From: a virus
IMG/VR virus record: IMGVR_UViG_3300021093_000101
Span: 1-53,949 of that record
Reading direction: 5' to 3' (one strand)
DNA: 53,949 bases
The position numbers and the translations under genes were made by a program. This document shows positions 25,101 through 34,565 of this stretch, one piece after another. The notes under the pieces are model-generated. The model was given only the letters and a program-made list of their open reading frames with translations, did no database searches and was not told where the DNA came from. Within the stretch, counting starts at the first letter, position 1. Each line of letters starts with the position of its first letter.

Positions 25101-25531
25101 CTGCTGCCAAAACTTTTTACAGACGACCATAAAAGCGAAGTAGCTACTCTTACTCCGCCATTGGAATTAGTAGTTGTATTTGTATAAATTAAAATGACTG
25201 GATCGCCATATTTAGCGAGATCTTGAACAGTATTAAACCCAAAGCGTGGCGCAAATACATCATCGCGAGTTTGTTGGCGCTGGCCTGGTTGGTTCGGAGG
25301 GGACGGGCGAGGCGCCAAAAGCACTGCCGCTACTTGAAATAAAATGCCAACAATAGTTAAAATTGTAGTAACAATGGCAGGAAAATTTCGCGCATCTAAA
25401 ATTGTTCCCTCTTTGATATCGCGATATTCATTTTGCTCTAAAACAAAATCTAAATATTGCTCTTTTGTGATCCCAAGACTTTCAATTAATTGATACTCGT
25501 AGGGCAATAATTTGCGATAATTATTTTTCAT
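22151..25531 (-). CDS. Tail tip/host-specificity protein (gpJ/hub-like)
   Basis: About 1126 residues from the ATG at 25531, which overlaps the previous stop (TGATG) and has GGCGGAG upstream. The N-terminal ~70 include a hydrophobic span (FPAIVTTILTIVGILFQVAA), common in gpJ-type tip proteins, then RPSPPNQPGQ and a tail-hub-like domain (FNTVQDLAKYGDPVILIYTN; VLGAGGIGAIDYQRAAFGQT). The middle has RKSRLLRTSGTVSGIAWGQP; the end is beta-rich. Place after the K/L/M-like genes matches lambda gene order. Probable role: tail tip and early host contact. Confidence 0.8.
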   Translation of the reverse strand: MKNNYRKLLPYEYQLIESLGITKEQYLDFVLEQNEYRDIKEGTILDARNFPAIVTTILTIVGILFQVAAVLLAPRPSPPNQPGQRQQTRDDVFAPRFGFNTVQDLAKYGDPVILIYTNTTTNSNGGVRVATSLLWSSVKSFGSSQYVQMLLVLGAGGIGAIDYQRAAFGQTPLRDLIAQNYWLYFRPNSTGIIRGNDLRIGGNGEADPAASGVGSRNLYRIVPSSSTSAGDGFSHALSPAIANRFGVYSPVPINVDIIIRNQAGREESAINGITASSLSAWGASAPSSTLRPIAVGTTLRITLASTVTQQSTTVEEEAADQRRALSSAFDNAAIFKLGSAQFSVVTVNRGSTDDGNMTVTLRCVEAGLAPSVPYSANTAAESAQALADSDPNYVRLRRVVDDLLAEDDSPNARTPQDLLRNNRIRELEVTQVTSVRGGLARPSTRLVFKRLLTTQERADLQAYIDYQNEINAGTRSDDYFFTKALVKIEKASYETLSPCHIIDLALKARVFRRISGRQEKYGSRNVTGYPISDNGIKLRTSLFLMKYKRSGDSNFSYVKGIFAVRRAADNDNFIYLRFNSGQTGVNNAANWHFELEPIHDTTSEFRSRALNEGSLYRFFYLENSGSSARISLGGGRTLTFTGRVVNSTNMLPPLNNSPIKTNEWDLFSNTADTQYQTSFDNGPELTLTAVTEQITEPFTTFAGLYSDLSLVGLNLYSGRNVQDLRSLTMFVTQGRKSRLLRTSGTVSGIAWGQPNFQYLSPTANGHANTAPDIFIDTILDVNDGIGKYAGNAPTGVPFSVDLEELARSKKFCEVNRLFMDGIIAEPSSWREFWASVAGFSLLELVKKDGRDALIPAVPYDRNTGAISRTIPITALFSPGNILEDSYKEEFIDYGSNTEDVILTVIYRQNERDGVFPRNNSVEVYLTNDINGNTLSPDLAIRETIDASRFITNREQAIKLAKYLCQVKRHSRRAIEFKTFPTDSFVAPGGYIYVELAQNQWNGIQTGSIGEGGVLNLPLAGTVSNGSYQFLLYDPDATTSGTVARSNVVVSNNTASSLAGFAGNIFVLGTAIRNKRVFKVTEVAMDEEGEVTVRGVEHGVDANGLSLISNGLASRVAGLFTIDGRPE

Positions 25532-25938
25532 CACTCCGCCCAATAATACTTGCCTTTGGTTACTGTAGCAAATGGCAAACGAGTCACATGCTTACCGGGA
25601 CTTAGCATTAGACAGGATTCGCCATCGATAATAACGGCCATTGCAATGCCGCCTGATGGGGATGGCAAGCAAAAAAGTGCTCCAGGAATGGCTTCGTGAA
25701 TGCATTGACCATATTGTCGCAATAATTTTAAAATTTGGCGAATACTGATGTCTTGTGGACTATGTTCTTTGTATAAATTTTCAAATTGTTTCCGAAAATC
25801 AGTTAACCCTAAACGCTTTCTTGCTTCCATGCATAAAGCAAAGCAATTGGTTCTGCCAGTTCCATCGGAAGGACTGGACGACCAGTCGTATTTCATGCCA
25901 ATTAAATCGTTAAAAGACGGCGATGGAGAAGAAGTCAT
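25531..25938 (-). CDS. NlpC/P60-like tail assembly protein, degenerate
   Basis: 135 residues. LIGMKYDWSSSPSDGTGRTN followed by CFALCMEARKRLG matches the NlpC/P60 start (active Cys in the DC.GL position, here NC). EAIPGALFCLPSPSGGIAMAV is the next conserved strand, where a catalytic His (HVGI) is expected but IAMAV is present. It therefore looks structural rather than active. The place, between an L-like and a J-like gene, equals lambda gpK. Overlaps neighbours on both sides by 1-4 bases. Confidence 0.65.
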   Translation of the reverse strand: MTSSPSPSFNDLIGMKYDWSSSPSDGTGRTNCFALCMEARKRLGLTDFRKQFENLYKEHSPQDISIRQILKLLRQYGQCIHEAIPGALFCLPSPSGGIAMAVIIDGESCLMLSPGKHVTRLPFATVTKGKYYWAE

Positions 25939-26471
25939 TGAAGAAAAAGGTCAGCGCTAAGAGGAAGAATACCAACTAAATTGCGGGACAAGGAACGCGC
26001 AGGGAAATTAGCTCCCACGCTATCCATTGCTCCCCTGAATCTAAGCTCAATGGTAGTTTCTGAAAAAGCAGAGCCAATGCCAAGGTAACGCTCGGAATAA
26101 GTTTTAATTACAGCATCATTAGCATTGATCCAGTCAGTGGTTAATTTTAACCGGCTCAAGCGATTTCCGTTTCCTTGCTCGACCAAGCGCACGGCCACCT
26201 CTACATTTGGAAACAATATTTGCATTAATGAATTGTCTCCTCCTGAACTGGAAACTATTCCCTCTACGCGAAAAGGAACAAATGAATATCTTTGGCCGTC
26301 TTTAGTTCGTTGTTCATTAATAAAATAATTTTGATAGCGATGGATAACGGTGCCTCTTTCGGCGCCAAGCGTAATAGTATCGCTTGTACTTAAAGCAGCA
26401 AGCTGATTGGCAGTGCTACTGCTTGTAAAAGCAACAAGTTCAAAATACTGTACAATGCGAATATTGCTCAT
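25935..26471 (-). CDS. Minor tail protein (gpL-like position)
   Basis: 178 residues, all-beta in character: VQYFELVAFTSSSTANQLAA, RYSFVPFRVEGIVSSSGG, NVEVAVRLVEQGNGNRLSRL, then TTIELRFRGAMD. Conserved phage distal-tail proteins of this size lie just before the NlpC-like gene. It probably connects tail tube and tip. Family not named with certainty. Confidence 0.6.
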   Translation of the reverse strand: MSNIRIVQYFELVAFTSSSTANQLAALSTSDTITLGAERGTVIHRYQNYFINEQRTKDGQRYSFVPFRVEGIVSSSGGDNSLMQILFPNVEVAVRLVEQGNGNRLSRLKLTTDWINANDAVIKTYSERYLGIGSAFSETTIELRFRGAMDSVGANFPARSLSRNLVGILPLSADLFLQ

Positions 26472-26473
26472 TG

Positions 26474-26857
26474 CTACACCAAGTCGGCAATTAATTTAAC
26501 ACCCACACTGCTAATATTTCGATAAACAGATTGAATGGTTGGAGCCTCGGCATAAAACCATAAAGTTTGAGCCGGAGCTCTTACTAAATTAATAGTGGCC
26601 GTAGACAAACCAGCAAACACCTCTACGGGCAAAGCAAAACCAATGCCTTGTCCCTGCTGTGTATTGTAGTGGTTAATAATTGCCTGTACAGTGCTTTCCG
26701 GCACATTAGCAAATTCAAGTTCTAAATTAAACCCAAAAGGACGATTGCCAAAGCTGCGGCGAATTGTTTTTCCAGATAATGCACGATAAATTTTTACGGG
26801 ATATTCGCCAGTTGTTAATTGCCGATTTGTTGGCTTTAATGATGGAAAATTAGCCAT
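26474..26857 (-). CDS. Minor tail protein (gpM-like position)
   Basis: 127 residues: TTGEYPVKIYRALSGKTIRR, RPFGFNLELEFANVPESTVQ, then INHYNTQQGQGIGFALP, a pattern of small distal-tail proteins that follow the tape measure. Two bases separate it from the tape measure start side and 2 from the next gene. Probable tail-tip ring component. Confidence 0.65.
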   Translation of the reverse strand: MANFPSLKPTNRQLTTGEYPVKIYRALSGKTIRRSFGNRPFGFNLELEFANVPESTVQAIINHYNTQQGQGIGFALPVEVFAGLSTATINLVRAPAQTLWFYAEAPTIQSVYRNISSVGVKLIADLV

Positions 26858-26859
26858 GA

Positions 26860-29800
26860 TTAACGAAGGCCAATACGACGGCGAGAATTGGGAGAGTTAG
26901 CGAGACGGTCAAGAGCAATAGTGGCTCCACGAGAAGCGCCTTCCCTGACAGCTATTCTACGAGTTTCGGCCATAGCAACTTCCAACTGGGCTCTATCCAC
27001 ATATTCCACGCCATTAATAGTCGTACTTTGGAAACTCATTGATAATACAGGAGTCGTAGCATTATTGCTTGCAGTATTGCCCATGCGATCACGAATGCTC
27101 GTGTCTTGAAGTTGCACTGGAATTGAACGACCATCAGGAAGCGGAACAATGGCTTCGTTGTAGCGCCCTTCTCCGACCAGTCCAAGCGTTGGGCCGGTAA
27201 CCATGCCTCCATTGGCAAATGGCGTTACGGGGAATGGTTCCCAGCCGCCAGTGGCAATGCCACCATTGGCCCCAAAACGCCCGCCAAGAAATCTAGGCAC
27301 TCTTAAGGCGCCAGTGCCAGAAAGATTATTGCTGGCCGTGGCGAGAGAACCACCTCCACCACCTCCACCAAACAATCCTCCTAAACCACTAAAAGCACTG
27401 CCCAAGCCAGCAACACTCATGAGGATGCTGCCGATACCACCAAGAACGCCAGATGTGCCTCCGCTTTGAATTTGTTGCACGCCAGCAGCAATACCCAATA
27501 CTGAGCCAGCGGCGGCGCCAAGAGTTTGCACTGCTCTTCCAAGTGCTTGCCCAAAGCTACTACCTTGTCTTTGAGTTTCTTGAGTGCCAGCAGCTAAAAC
27601 ATTGCTAGCCATTTCAGTTTGCTGACTGATGCCAAATGTAGCATTTGAAAACACGTCTCTAGTGGCAGCAATGGATTGCATATAATCTTCTTGAACGCTA
27701 GTGAGAGAGCTAAGTTGTTCAGAAATGCCAGCAAAATTAACGCTTGTATCCCCCATTGCTTGTGCATATGTAACGCCAGTCATGTCTACACCTGCTCCGC
27801 CAAGTAAACCAGCAAGACCTCCAACAGCAGTAGTTGCTGTCTGTCCAGAAGGAGCAGCACCACCTCCTATTGCATTGGTAAGTTCTTTAATCGCTTTTGT
27901 ATTGTCAATTGTGGCATTTGTATTGGCTTCTACTGGCGTAGCTGCTTTCTTTTGTTCTTCGTCTATGCCTGGAATATTTTTAGGAAGGAACATATCTCTT
28001 AAGCTTTCCTGGAAGAATTTTTCCACTGGGGCCATGGTGAAGTCCAGGAAAATTGTCAATACACGATCAGTAAGAGCTTCTTGGAACTGCTTTAACGCAT
28101 CAGTTGCATCTTCACCTTTAATAACGGCCTTCAAGAAGCCTTTGTAGTCATTGCTTGTGCTCTTGACGAAATCATCAATCAATGCACGAGTTTGCTCAAG
28201 ATTTCTCTTCACCTCTTGCAGGCGATAGATTTCGTCTTCCTTTTCCTTGGAAATACCTTTGTTTTCTTGACGAATCCTGAGACGACGTTCTTCTTCGTCG
28301 GAAATAGCACGCAGCAGTTTAAGTTCTTCTTTTAAATTAGCAATAACTTTATCGCTAATTCCTTCTTTTTTGAGTAGATTATTTTCATCGATAAGCTTGT
28401 TGGCTTCGGGGAGTAATTTTCTAAGCTTCTCTATTAAATCATTTTGAATTTTGTTTCTCTTATTTGCTTCGTCTGTCGTAATAATTCCATCTTTAACTTT
28501 TTGATTGTTTTCTTCAATAACTCTTGTCGCCTCTGCGATGCCAGCGTTGATCCTTTCTTGGATTTCATATTTTTGCATGGCTGCATCTAAGTCGTCACCT
28601 TCCAGCCCTTGAGCCTCAAGACGATTCCTTTCCGCAAGTAATGAATTTTGAAGCTTTTGTTCTGCTGGAGAGAAAATTGACGCCACATAATTTTCCAGCG
28701 CTAATTGAATTTTGCCATAAGCAATCTCTTCCGCTTGCAGGAGAATTAAGTTTTCTTTGCGTTGTGCAATTTCTACTTGCTGAGCCGCTAACGCATCACG
28801 CTTTTCACTGCCAGGCACTTTGCGGGGGGCGCCAGGACCAACTGCCTCGGGAGCCAAGGAAGCCAAGTGTCCAAGCTGGAAGTTGCCCTCTGGAGTGGTC
28901 ACTTGCGCCATTAGTCCTCCTCTGCCTCCCACTTGACCATATTGGCCAATGGAAGCGCCTGGTTTCAGGGCAATGGGAGTACCTTGGGGAGTGAGATAGT
29001 CAATGGCGTTATAGCCATGCCCAGCAGCACCCCTAGACGTGCCAAAACTGCTTGCCGCCTTCCCGCCGATTTCCAAATACTTATCCACTAAATAACGCAA
29101 AGTCTTTTCTGTCATGCCAGCCGCTTGTGCGTGGAGATGAGGACCAGTAGAACGTCCTCGCGTGAGAGCGTCTTGGGACAAAGCTCCACCAGTTGTTGCT
29201 ACTGTCCCAGGCAGAGCGGCGCCGCCAGCCACGCTTCCTTGCGCCAAAAGCACAGCGCTACGTGCTTTAAGCAGCGCCGATTGCCTTTCCATTTCGATTT
29301 GAGACAATTCTTTCTGCAGGCGAATGGCTGCTTTTTGAAAGCTATTGGCACGAGCTTCTTGAAGATCAAACTCAGCATTGATCATGCTCATGCGATGCTC
29401 GTGCAGTTGCTCAATGCGATCAATTTCTGCTTGAGTGAAAGCCTTGGCAAGCTGGTCTTGAAGGTTGTAGTAACTTTCAAGGTTAGTTGTTTTAGTATCT
29501 TGGAGCGTATTTTCTGCTTGCGTAGCGGCAGGATCAGGCTTGTTTAGTCCAAGCTGGGCGGCCCTTCGTTTTGCCACCTCTAAGTCTGCTCGCCCTTCGG
29601 TTTCTACTTTCTCGAGTGGCTCCTTCAGTTTATTTAACGACCCAAGCAAAAAGCCTTTGGTTGCTTCCTCGCCTACTTCTACACCAAGCCGCTCGGCCTC
29701 TCTTTTTTGCGCTGGAGTTAGAGTAATGAACTCGACCACTTTACCACCAGGAGCATTCCTTTTCGTGCCCGTTGTACCCTCTATCTGTTGAATAAAACCT

Positions 29801-32800
29801 TCCAAATCTTGCCTGTCCGCTTTGTTCTCGGCAAGAGTCCTTTCTATCATGGCCACGTTGCCGGTTCTGCGGGCATCCGCCATTGAGTCGATAGCTTGCT
29901 TGGCTCTGTCTGCCGCCTCTTTCGCGCTATTTCCTACTGACAAAAATGCAGCAGCGAGACTTCCCAAGAGGACAACTACCGCCCCAATACCAGTGCCAAT
30001 TAACAGTCCCTTGATGGCAAGCCCAAAAGCAGTCGTTGCTCCACTGGCGCCTAACGTGGCGATTTGCGCCCCCGTGGCTTGAACACCAAGAATCCTGTAG
30101 GCGGCAGCTAAAATAGTTGCGCCTGCTGCCCCGCTCCTGCTTATGCCCTCAACGGCTTGCATCGTATTCAGCGTTCCCATTAAAAGCAACGCCGCTAGCT
30201 TGGCCGCATTAAAGCCTAGAACTAACAAAGCAAGATTGCCAATAACAGAAGTAAGATTTCCTCCTAGAAATGTAAACAATGGGTTGAGAACATTGCCAAT
30301 TATTCCGGCCAAATTCATTGTAAAAGTAGCCGCTTTTTGTACTTCCGCCACGAAGGCTTCAATATTTTTAACTTGTTGAGCAATAGCTGGATCTTTTGCG
30401 GCTTCGTTTAAAGATTCATACTTGGCAGTCAAAGCTGCAACATTCTGCTCGGCGGCCTTAATTTCCTTGGCATCGGCTCCACCAGTCTTCAAAGCGGAAA
30501 CATCCGATTGAGCAGCCTCTAATTGCTTTCTTACTCTGTCCTGCTCGCCCATGGCGATTTGAGCCGCAGCGGAAATCTCCCTCATCGCTCCCCCGAGTGG
30601 TCCCAGAATGGCTTGCGCCGCAGCATTAGCCAATGGAGCGAAGCTTTCCAATGTGCGCTGGAAATCGCCGCCAACAGTATTCAACAAACCCTGCAACGAC
30701 CTACCCGCTGCTTGAGCGCCAGTGCCAAAACGATTCATCAATTCATCACTTACCTTCGCAAACACTTCTCTAAATTTGCCGCCGACAAACACTCCATCTT
30801 CCATCGCCTTGCTGAAATCCTTGACGGACATGCCAGCGGCTTTTGCAAAGATGGCCAAGGCACCAGGCAGTACGTCGCCTAACTGTCCTTTAAGTTCTTC
30901 GCTCATGATTTGCCCCTTGCTGGCCATTTGCCCAAAGGCATAAATCACTCGCTCCGCTTTGTCTGGAGTGAGCTGAAGGGCTGCAGTGGCGGCACTGATG
31001 CCGGTAAAGAGTTTTTCAATGGACCCCGAATCGAAGCCAGTGGGGGCCATGGAAGCATAAAGACGAGTGAAGCCCGTGCGTGTGGTTTCTAGATTGAGGC
31101 CAAAGGCTCGCTGTACGTTGTCCACGTACAACAGCTCCTTGGCGAACGTGCCGGTGTCTTGCGTTGCCGTTTGTAACGCATTATTGTATTGTTGTTGACT
31201 CTTGGCCGCATTGAGCACTTGACCAGGGAGGCTCGTAATAAAAGCAAGGCCCTTATAGGCAGTGCCGTAGAGCAACACTTGCTTTGTTGCCATTAAAAAT
31301 TCACCGCCGATCTCACGCAAGCCGCCAAGGAGAGGCACTTGCGAAGCTCGAAAGTTTTTCATTGATGCGCTAGCCACGTCCAAGACCGTCTTAAACTTCT
31401 CCATTTGACTGCCTGGACCGATGAACGTGGCGGGGCCTTGACGCCCTCCCAGTGGTAAAGTGTCCGACGGAAAGCCACCAGGAGGCACATAGCCCTGTCC
31501 AGTAAAACCGCCTCCACCTCCTCCACCGCCGCCTCTTTCTAGTGATCTCCTGAATCCAATGATGCCAGCTTCTTGCTCGAGAACCGCACGCTCTCGTTCC
31601 GCCGAGCGTTCATAAGCTCGCCTAATCCGATCTTCTTGCGCCGCATTGGCGCCAGTCATCCCAGCGGGCGGAAGACGTAGCTGGCTTGAGCCTCCCATCG
31701 CATATCTTTGTCCAGCACTAAAGCCCATTTGCTGCGCGATGGTATTAAAAATACCTTGCACACCTGGATCTTTGCGCTTAGAAGCAAACGTTTGTCCTGC
31801 TCCAGGCAGTAAGCCTCGATTTAATTCTTGGCGTAAAGCTACAAATGCTGCTCGTGCGGCATTGCGAGCGTCAATGGCCGCAGCCTTGTTGATAGCCTCT
31901 TGGAATTTCTGTCTTTCTTCCAATGGCAATACCTTGCCTGTCATGTCGATCTTGGCTCGCCCAGCACCCACCTCTGGCGCCCTGTATGAGGGTTGATCAG
32001 CTAACATGCGCTGAAAGCCCTTTGTGCCGCCTGCAGCAGGTAACAGGCGTCCACTCATTTGCGTGGCTATGGCATTTTGAAAATCAATGACAATAGCCTT
32101 CTGGATGGCGCTAGCGAATTTACGCGCATCCAGCATTTCGCGAGATGGCAACACACCTGCAATTTTTCCTGCAGAAAGTGCACGTAACGTTGTGGCCGCA
32201 TTGTTCATTGCGTCCGCAAGTTTGCGAGTAGATTGCGGAAGGTAACTGTTAGCAGAGAAGGCCTCGGCAAACATTTGCGTGCTCTTGCGCAGTTGTTCGT
32301 AGAAATTCCGAACAACTTGCTCTTGAGCACCTATGCCTCCACCAGTCTGTCGGCCTGGCGCAAGCAATCGTCCTGTTATAGGAGGAATCATTTTTGCCGC
32401 GATTTGCGCGGCGTATTGACTAGCGCCTTGAAGGTTTTGCGCAAAACGATCGAAAGATTTTAACTCTGTTTTTAATACTTGTCCGTCAAAAATTTCAGCA
32501 ACTTTAATTTCTACAACTTTGAAATAACTAGCAAGAATTGCATCGACACGTTTCTTTAATGTTTCTATGGAAAGAGCAAGTTTTCCAGAAGGTCCTTCTG
32601 GAAACATAGGCCCTCCAGCGGCAAAAATCGCTTGGAGACCAGTTGCAACAGACGCCTTTTGTGCACTTGTCCTGCTAATACTTGGGAGCAAGCCAGCAGG
32701 ACTCGCCTCTGGAGGGGCTGCCGACAGCAAACGCCCGGATGATGATGGTCCCGCAAAAACGCGCTGTGGCGTTACTGCTGGCCAAGAAATCGCGGGAAGA

Positions 32801-34101
32801 CTTTTTTGCGCCGCCAGTTTTGCTTGATTGCCTGCCTGCCTCAACAGAACAGAACCCACCTCTGTGATTACGACTTTGACAATATTGTCAAGCGTAATAG
32901 TACGCTGCCCCGCTTGAATTAATCTTTGGACAGTGGCATTTATGCCTTCCAAGCTTTGCTTCGCCAATGACTTTGTAGAGCCCCTAGCAAAACCAGCCAA
33001 TGCGGCGACGCCTCCAACCCCTAAGGCGCCTATTAACATCGCTTCTCCGCCTACTTCCAGAGCTTTATGAAGAGCCTGCAAGCTAACCTCTTGTACTACG
33101 CCAGTTAGGCCAGCGGTATCACCAATGCTAAGGCGACCCAGTTGCCTTCCAACTCCCAATACTCCCATGCCGCCAAGCTTGGTTAGTCCGCCGGTCACGC
33201 CAGCTCCAATACCTTTAGCGCCACCAACAATCGCTCCGGTTGCACCACCTCCTAATGCACCTAACGCTCCTCCACGCACTCCAGACCTTGTGGCAGCTCT
33301 TCTTCCCTCTTCAAAGCTCGTTTCAAAAGCAAAACCAAGAGACCTACCAGCGCTGCGCAACAGTGCAAGTAGCCGATCTAAGGCTTGGCTGATTCGCGTT
33401 TCGCCTTTTGCAATACTGGATTCAATTCCAAGAACAAGCCCTTCCCCAGTGTCTTTGCCAATCTTTTCTGTTTTTTTCGATGGAGATCGAGTGTCAAGGC
33501 TGGTGCGCAATTTTTCAAGGACAGCATTGCCCATTTTTGCCGCCGCCTGACCGGCCTCCGTTGTTCCATCGAGAAGCTTATTAATAAGCCCTTTGTTGGC
33601 GTCATCAGCAGCCAACTCAAAGCCCTGGCGTAATTGCTTTTTAATTTCCTCAGTTGACTTGCTAAGGTCAATTCCACCAATGCCTTCGTCAATTGCTGTT
33701 TGTGCAACACGTCGAATCGCGTTTTTATCAAAACCTCCTTCTCTGACCAGTATGCGAGTTAAATTTTGCAACTCTTTAACGCGAGCAGCGCCGCCAGCGG
33801 TGCGCTGTCCAATCACTCCTGCCTTTCCGGCAGAGGCGGGCGGCATTGTCGCCAAAGTCCTGGCTAGTTCTTGAGCCCTTTCTAGTTCTTTTTTAAGATT
33901 GGTATTAACTTCAACGTAAAATTTCTTATCGCTTATATAACGATTTAAAAGTCTAAATTCACTAACAATTTTTGTTCTGTCAAATTTGACGCTTAGATTG
34001 ATTGACTGACCAGCAAGATCTGTGCCAAGACGATTTAACTGCCCGCGAAAATGGCTAAGATCTAAACCTACCTTTAGCAGAAGTTCAGCGTCTTGAGCCA
34101 C
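26860..34101 (-). CDS. Tape measure protein with embedded M23-like peptidase motifs
   Basis: 2413 residues from a GTG; sets tail length and helps DNA delivery. Long helical N-terminal third; tape-measure domain about 935-1125 (YGTAYKGLAFITSLPGQVLN; FGQMASKGQIMSEELKGQLG); hydrophobic spans near 1300-1400 (IGNLALLVLGFNAAKLAALL; GIGAVVVLLGSLAAAFLSVG); coiled coils 1760-2060; Gly-rich end. At about 1650-1745 lie M23/LytM motifs in unusual order: GRSTGPHLH (His1655, His1657), then GHGYNAIDYLTPQGTPIA (His1695, Asp1701), then LGHL (His1745). In ordinary M23 enzymes GRSTGPHLH comes last. A peptidoglycan-cutting role during injection is inference. Confidence 0.92.
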   Translation of the reverse strand: MAQDAELLLKVGLDLSHFRGQLNRLGTDLAGQSINLSVKFDRTKIVSEFRLLNRYISDKKFYVEVNTNLKKELERAQELARTLATMPPASAGKAGVIGQRTAGGAARVKELQNLTRILVREGGFDKNAIRRVAQTAIDEGIGGIDLSKSTEEIKKQLRQGFELAADDANKGLINKLLDGTTEAGQAAAKMGNAVLEKLRTSLDTRSPSKKTEKIGKDTGEGLVLGIESSIAKGETRISQALDRLLALLRSAGRSLGFAFETSFEEGRRAATRSGVRGGALGALGGGATGAIVGGAKGIGAGVTGGLTKLGGMGVLGVGRQLGRLSIGDTAGLTGVVQEVSLQALHKALEVGGEAMLIGALGVGGVAALAGFARGSTKSLAKQSLEGINATVQRLIQAGQRTITLDNIVKVVITEVGSVLLRQAGNQAKLAAQKSLPAISWPAVTPQRVFAGPSSSGRLLSAAPPEASPAGLLPSISRTSAQKASVATGLQAIFAAGGPMFPEGPSGKLALSIETLKKRVDAILASYFKVVEIKVAEIFDGQVLKTELKSFDRFAQNLQGASQYAAQIAAKMIPPITGRLLAPGRQTGGGIGAQEQVVRNFYEQLRKSTQMFAEAFSANSYLPQSTRKLADAMNNAATTLRALSAGKIAGVLPSREMLDARKFASAIQKAIVIDFQNAIATQMSGRLLPAAGGTKGFQRMLADQPSYRAPEVGAGRAKIDMTGKVLPLEERQKFQEAINKAAAIDARNAARAAFVALRQELNRGLLPGAGQTFASKRKDPGVQGIFNTIAQQMGFSAGQRYAMGGSSQLRLPPAGMTGANAAQEDRIRRAYERSAERERAVLEQEAGIIGFRRSLERGGGGGGGGGFTGQGYVPPGGFPSDTLPLGGRQGPATFIGPGSQMEKFKTVLDVASASMKNFRASQVPLLGGLREIGGEFLMATKQVLLYGTAYKGLAFITSLPGQVLNAAKSQQQYNNALQTATQDTGTFAKELLYVDNVQRAFGLNLETTRTGFTRLYASMAPTGFDSGSIEKLFTGISAATAALQLTPDKAERVIYAFGQMASKGQIMSEELKGQLGDVLPGALAIFAKAAGMSVKDFSKAMEDGVFVGGKFREVFAKVSDELMNRFGTGAQAAGRSLQGLLNTVGGDFQRTLESFAPLANAAAQAILGPLGGAMREISAAAQIAMGEQDRVRKQLEAAQSDVSALKTGGADAKEIKAAEQNVAALTAKYESLNEAAKDPAIAQQVKNIEAFVAEVQKAATFTMNLAGIIGNVLNPLFTFLGGNLTSVIGNLALLVLGFNAAKLAALLLMGTLNTMQAVEGISRSGAAGATILAAAYRILGVQATGAQIATLGASGATTAFGLAIKGLLIGTGIGAVVVLLGSLAAAFLSVGNSAKEAADRAKQAIDSMADARRTGNVAMIERTLAENKADRQDLEGFIQQIEGTTGTKRNAPGGKVVEFITLTPAQKREAERLGVEVGEEATKGFLLGSLNKLKEPLEKVETEGRADLEVAKRRAAQLGLNKPDPAATQAENTLQDTKTTNLESYYNLQDQLAKAFTQAEIDRIEQLHEHRMSMINAEFDLQEARANSFQKAAIRLQKELSQIEMERQSALLKARSAVLLAQGSVAGGAALPGTVATTGGALSQDALTRGRSTGPHLHAQAAGMTEKTLRYLVDKYLEIGGKAASSFGTSRGAAGHGYNAIDYLTPQGTPIALKPGASIGQYGQVGGRGGLMAQVTTPEGNFQLGHLASLAPEAVGPGAPRKVPGSEKRDALAAQQVEIAQRKENLILLQAEEIAYGKIQLALENYVASIFSPAEQKLQNSLLAERNRLEAQGLEGDDLDAAMQKYEIQERINAGIAEATRVIEENNQKVKDGIITTDEANKRNKIQNDLIEKLRKLLPEANKLIDENNLLKKEGISDKVIANLKEELKLLRAISDEEERRLRIRQENKGISKEKEDEIYRLQEVKRNLEQTRALIDDFVKSTSNDYKGFLKAVIKGEDATDALKQFQEALTDRVLTIFLDFTMAPVEKFFQESLRDMFLPKNIPGIDEEQKKAATPVEANTNATIDNTKAIKELTNAIGGGAAPSGQTATTAVGGLAGLLGGAGVDMTGVTYAQAMGDTSVNFAGISEQLSSLTSVQEDYMQSIAATRDVFSNATFGISQQTEMASNVLAAGTQETQRQGSSFGQALGRAVQTLGAAAGSVLGIAAGVQQIQSGGTSGVLGGIGSILMSVAGLGSAFSGLGGLFGGGGGGGSLATASNNLSGTGALRVPRFLGGRFGANGGIATGGWEPFPVTPFANGGMVTGPTLGLVGEGRYNEAIVPLPDGRSIPVQLQDTSIRDRMGNTASNNATTPVLSMSFQSTTINGVEYVDRAQLEVAMAETRRIAVREGASRGATIALDRLANSPNSRRRIGLR

Positions 34102-34137
34102 GTTTACACTGTTGCCACTATTCTCTTAATTCTATAG

Positions 34138-34536
34138 TCATTGCTCTTGATTGCGCCCGGCAAAAGCTTTTAGTTCATCTGCCAAGAGAGCAATAACGCG
34201 ACCATCCATCACGCGCTCTTTCATGAGACGCTGAAGCACAATAAGACTCTCATCCGTCACTCCATCTTCTTTTTTGATTGCTTTGGTATCAAATGGCAGG
34301 AAATCTTCTGGTTTAATCTTGCTCTTCTTGCCCGCCATCATTCCAGCAGCCATGGCGCCAAGCTTTGCCGTGGCCAGGCTTTCCGTATTGTATTTAGTAA
34401 TATCGTGCTTCTCTAAAAATTTCAGGGCAAGCTTTACATCGTGAACGCGCTGCTTTCCAAAATTATGCGCATACCAACGATCATCCTTATAGTCGGACGA
34501 ACAGAGGCGAAAATACACCTCGTTCCAATTGGTCAT
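34138..34536 (-). CDS. Tail assembly chaperone, T-like part made by -1 frameshift
   Basis: 132 residues if started at the ATG at 34536, but the same frame is open back to the A7 slippery run at 34605-34611 in the upstream G-like gene. A -1 shift there gives a fusion of about 325 residues, as lambda gpGT. The joining segment includes SSSVAEQLEDQARHFLKN. The sequence is helical (HDVKLALKFLEKHDITKYN; KLGAMAAGMMAGKKSKIKPE). It lies directly before the tape measure, the expected place. Independent initiation at the ATG cannot be excluded. Confidence 0.8.
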   Translation of the reverse strand: MTNWNEVYFRLCSSDYKDDRWYAHNFGKQRVHDVKLALKFLEKHDITKYNTESLATAKLGAMAAGMMAGKKSKIKPEDFLPFDTKAIKKEDGVTDESLIVLQRLMKERVMDGRVIALLADELKAFAGRNQEQ

Positions 34537-34565
34537 GTTTTTTAGGAAATGACGCGCTTGGTCCT

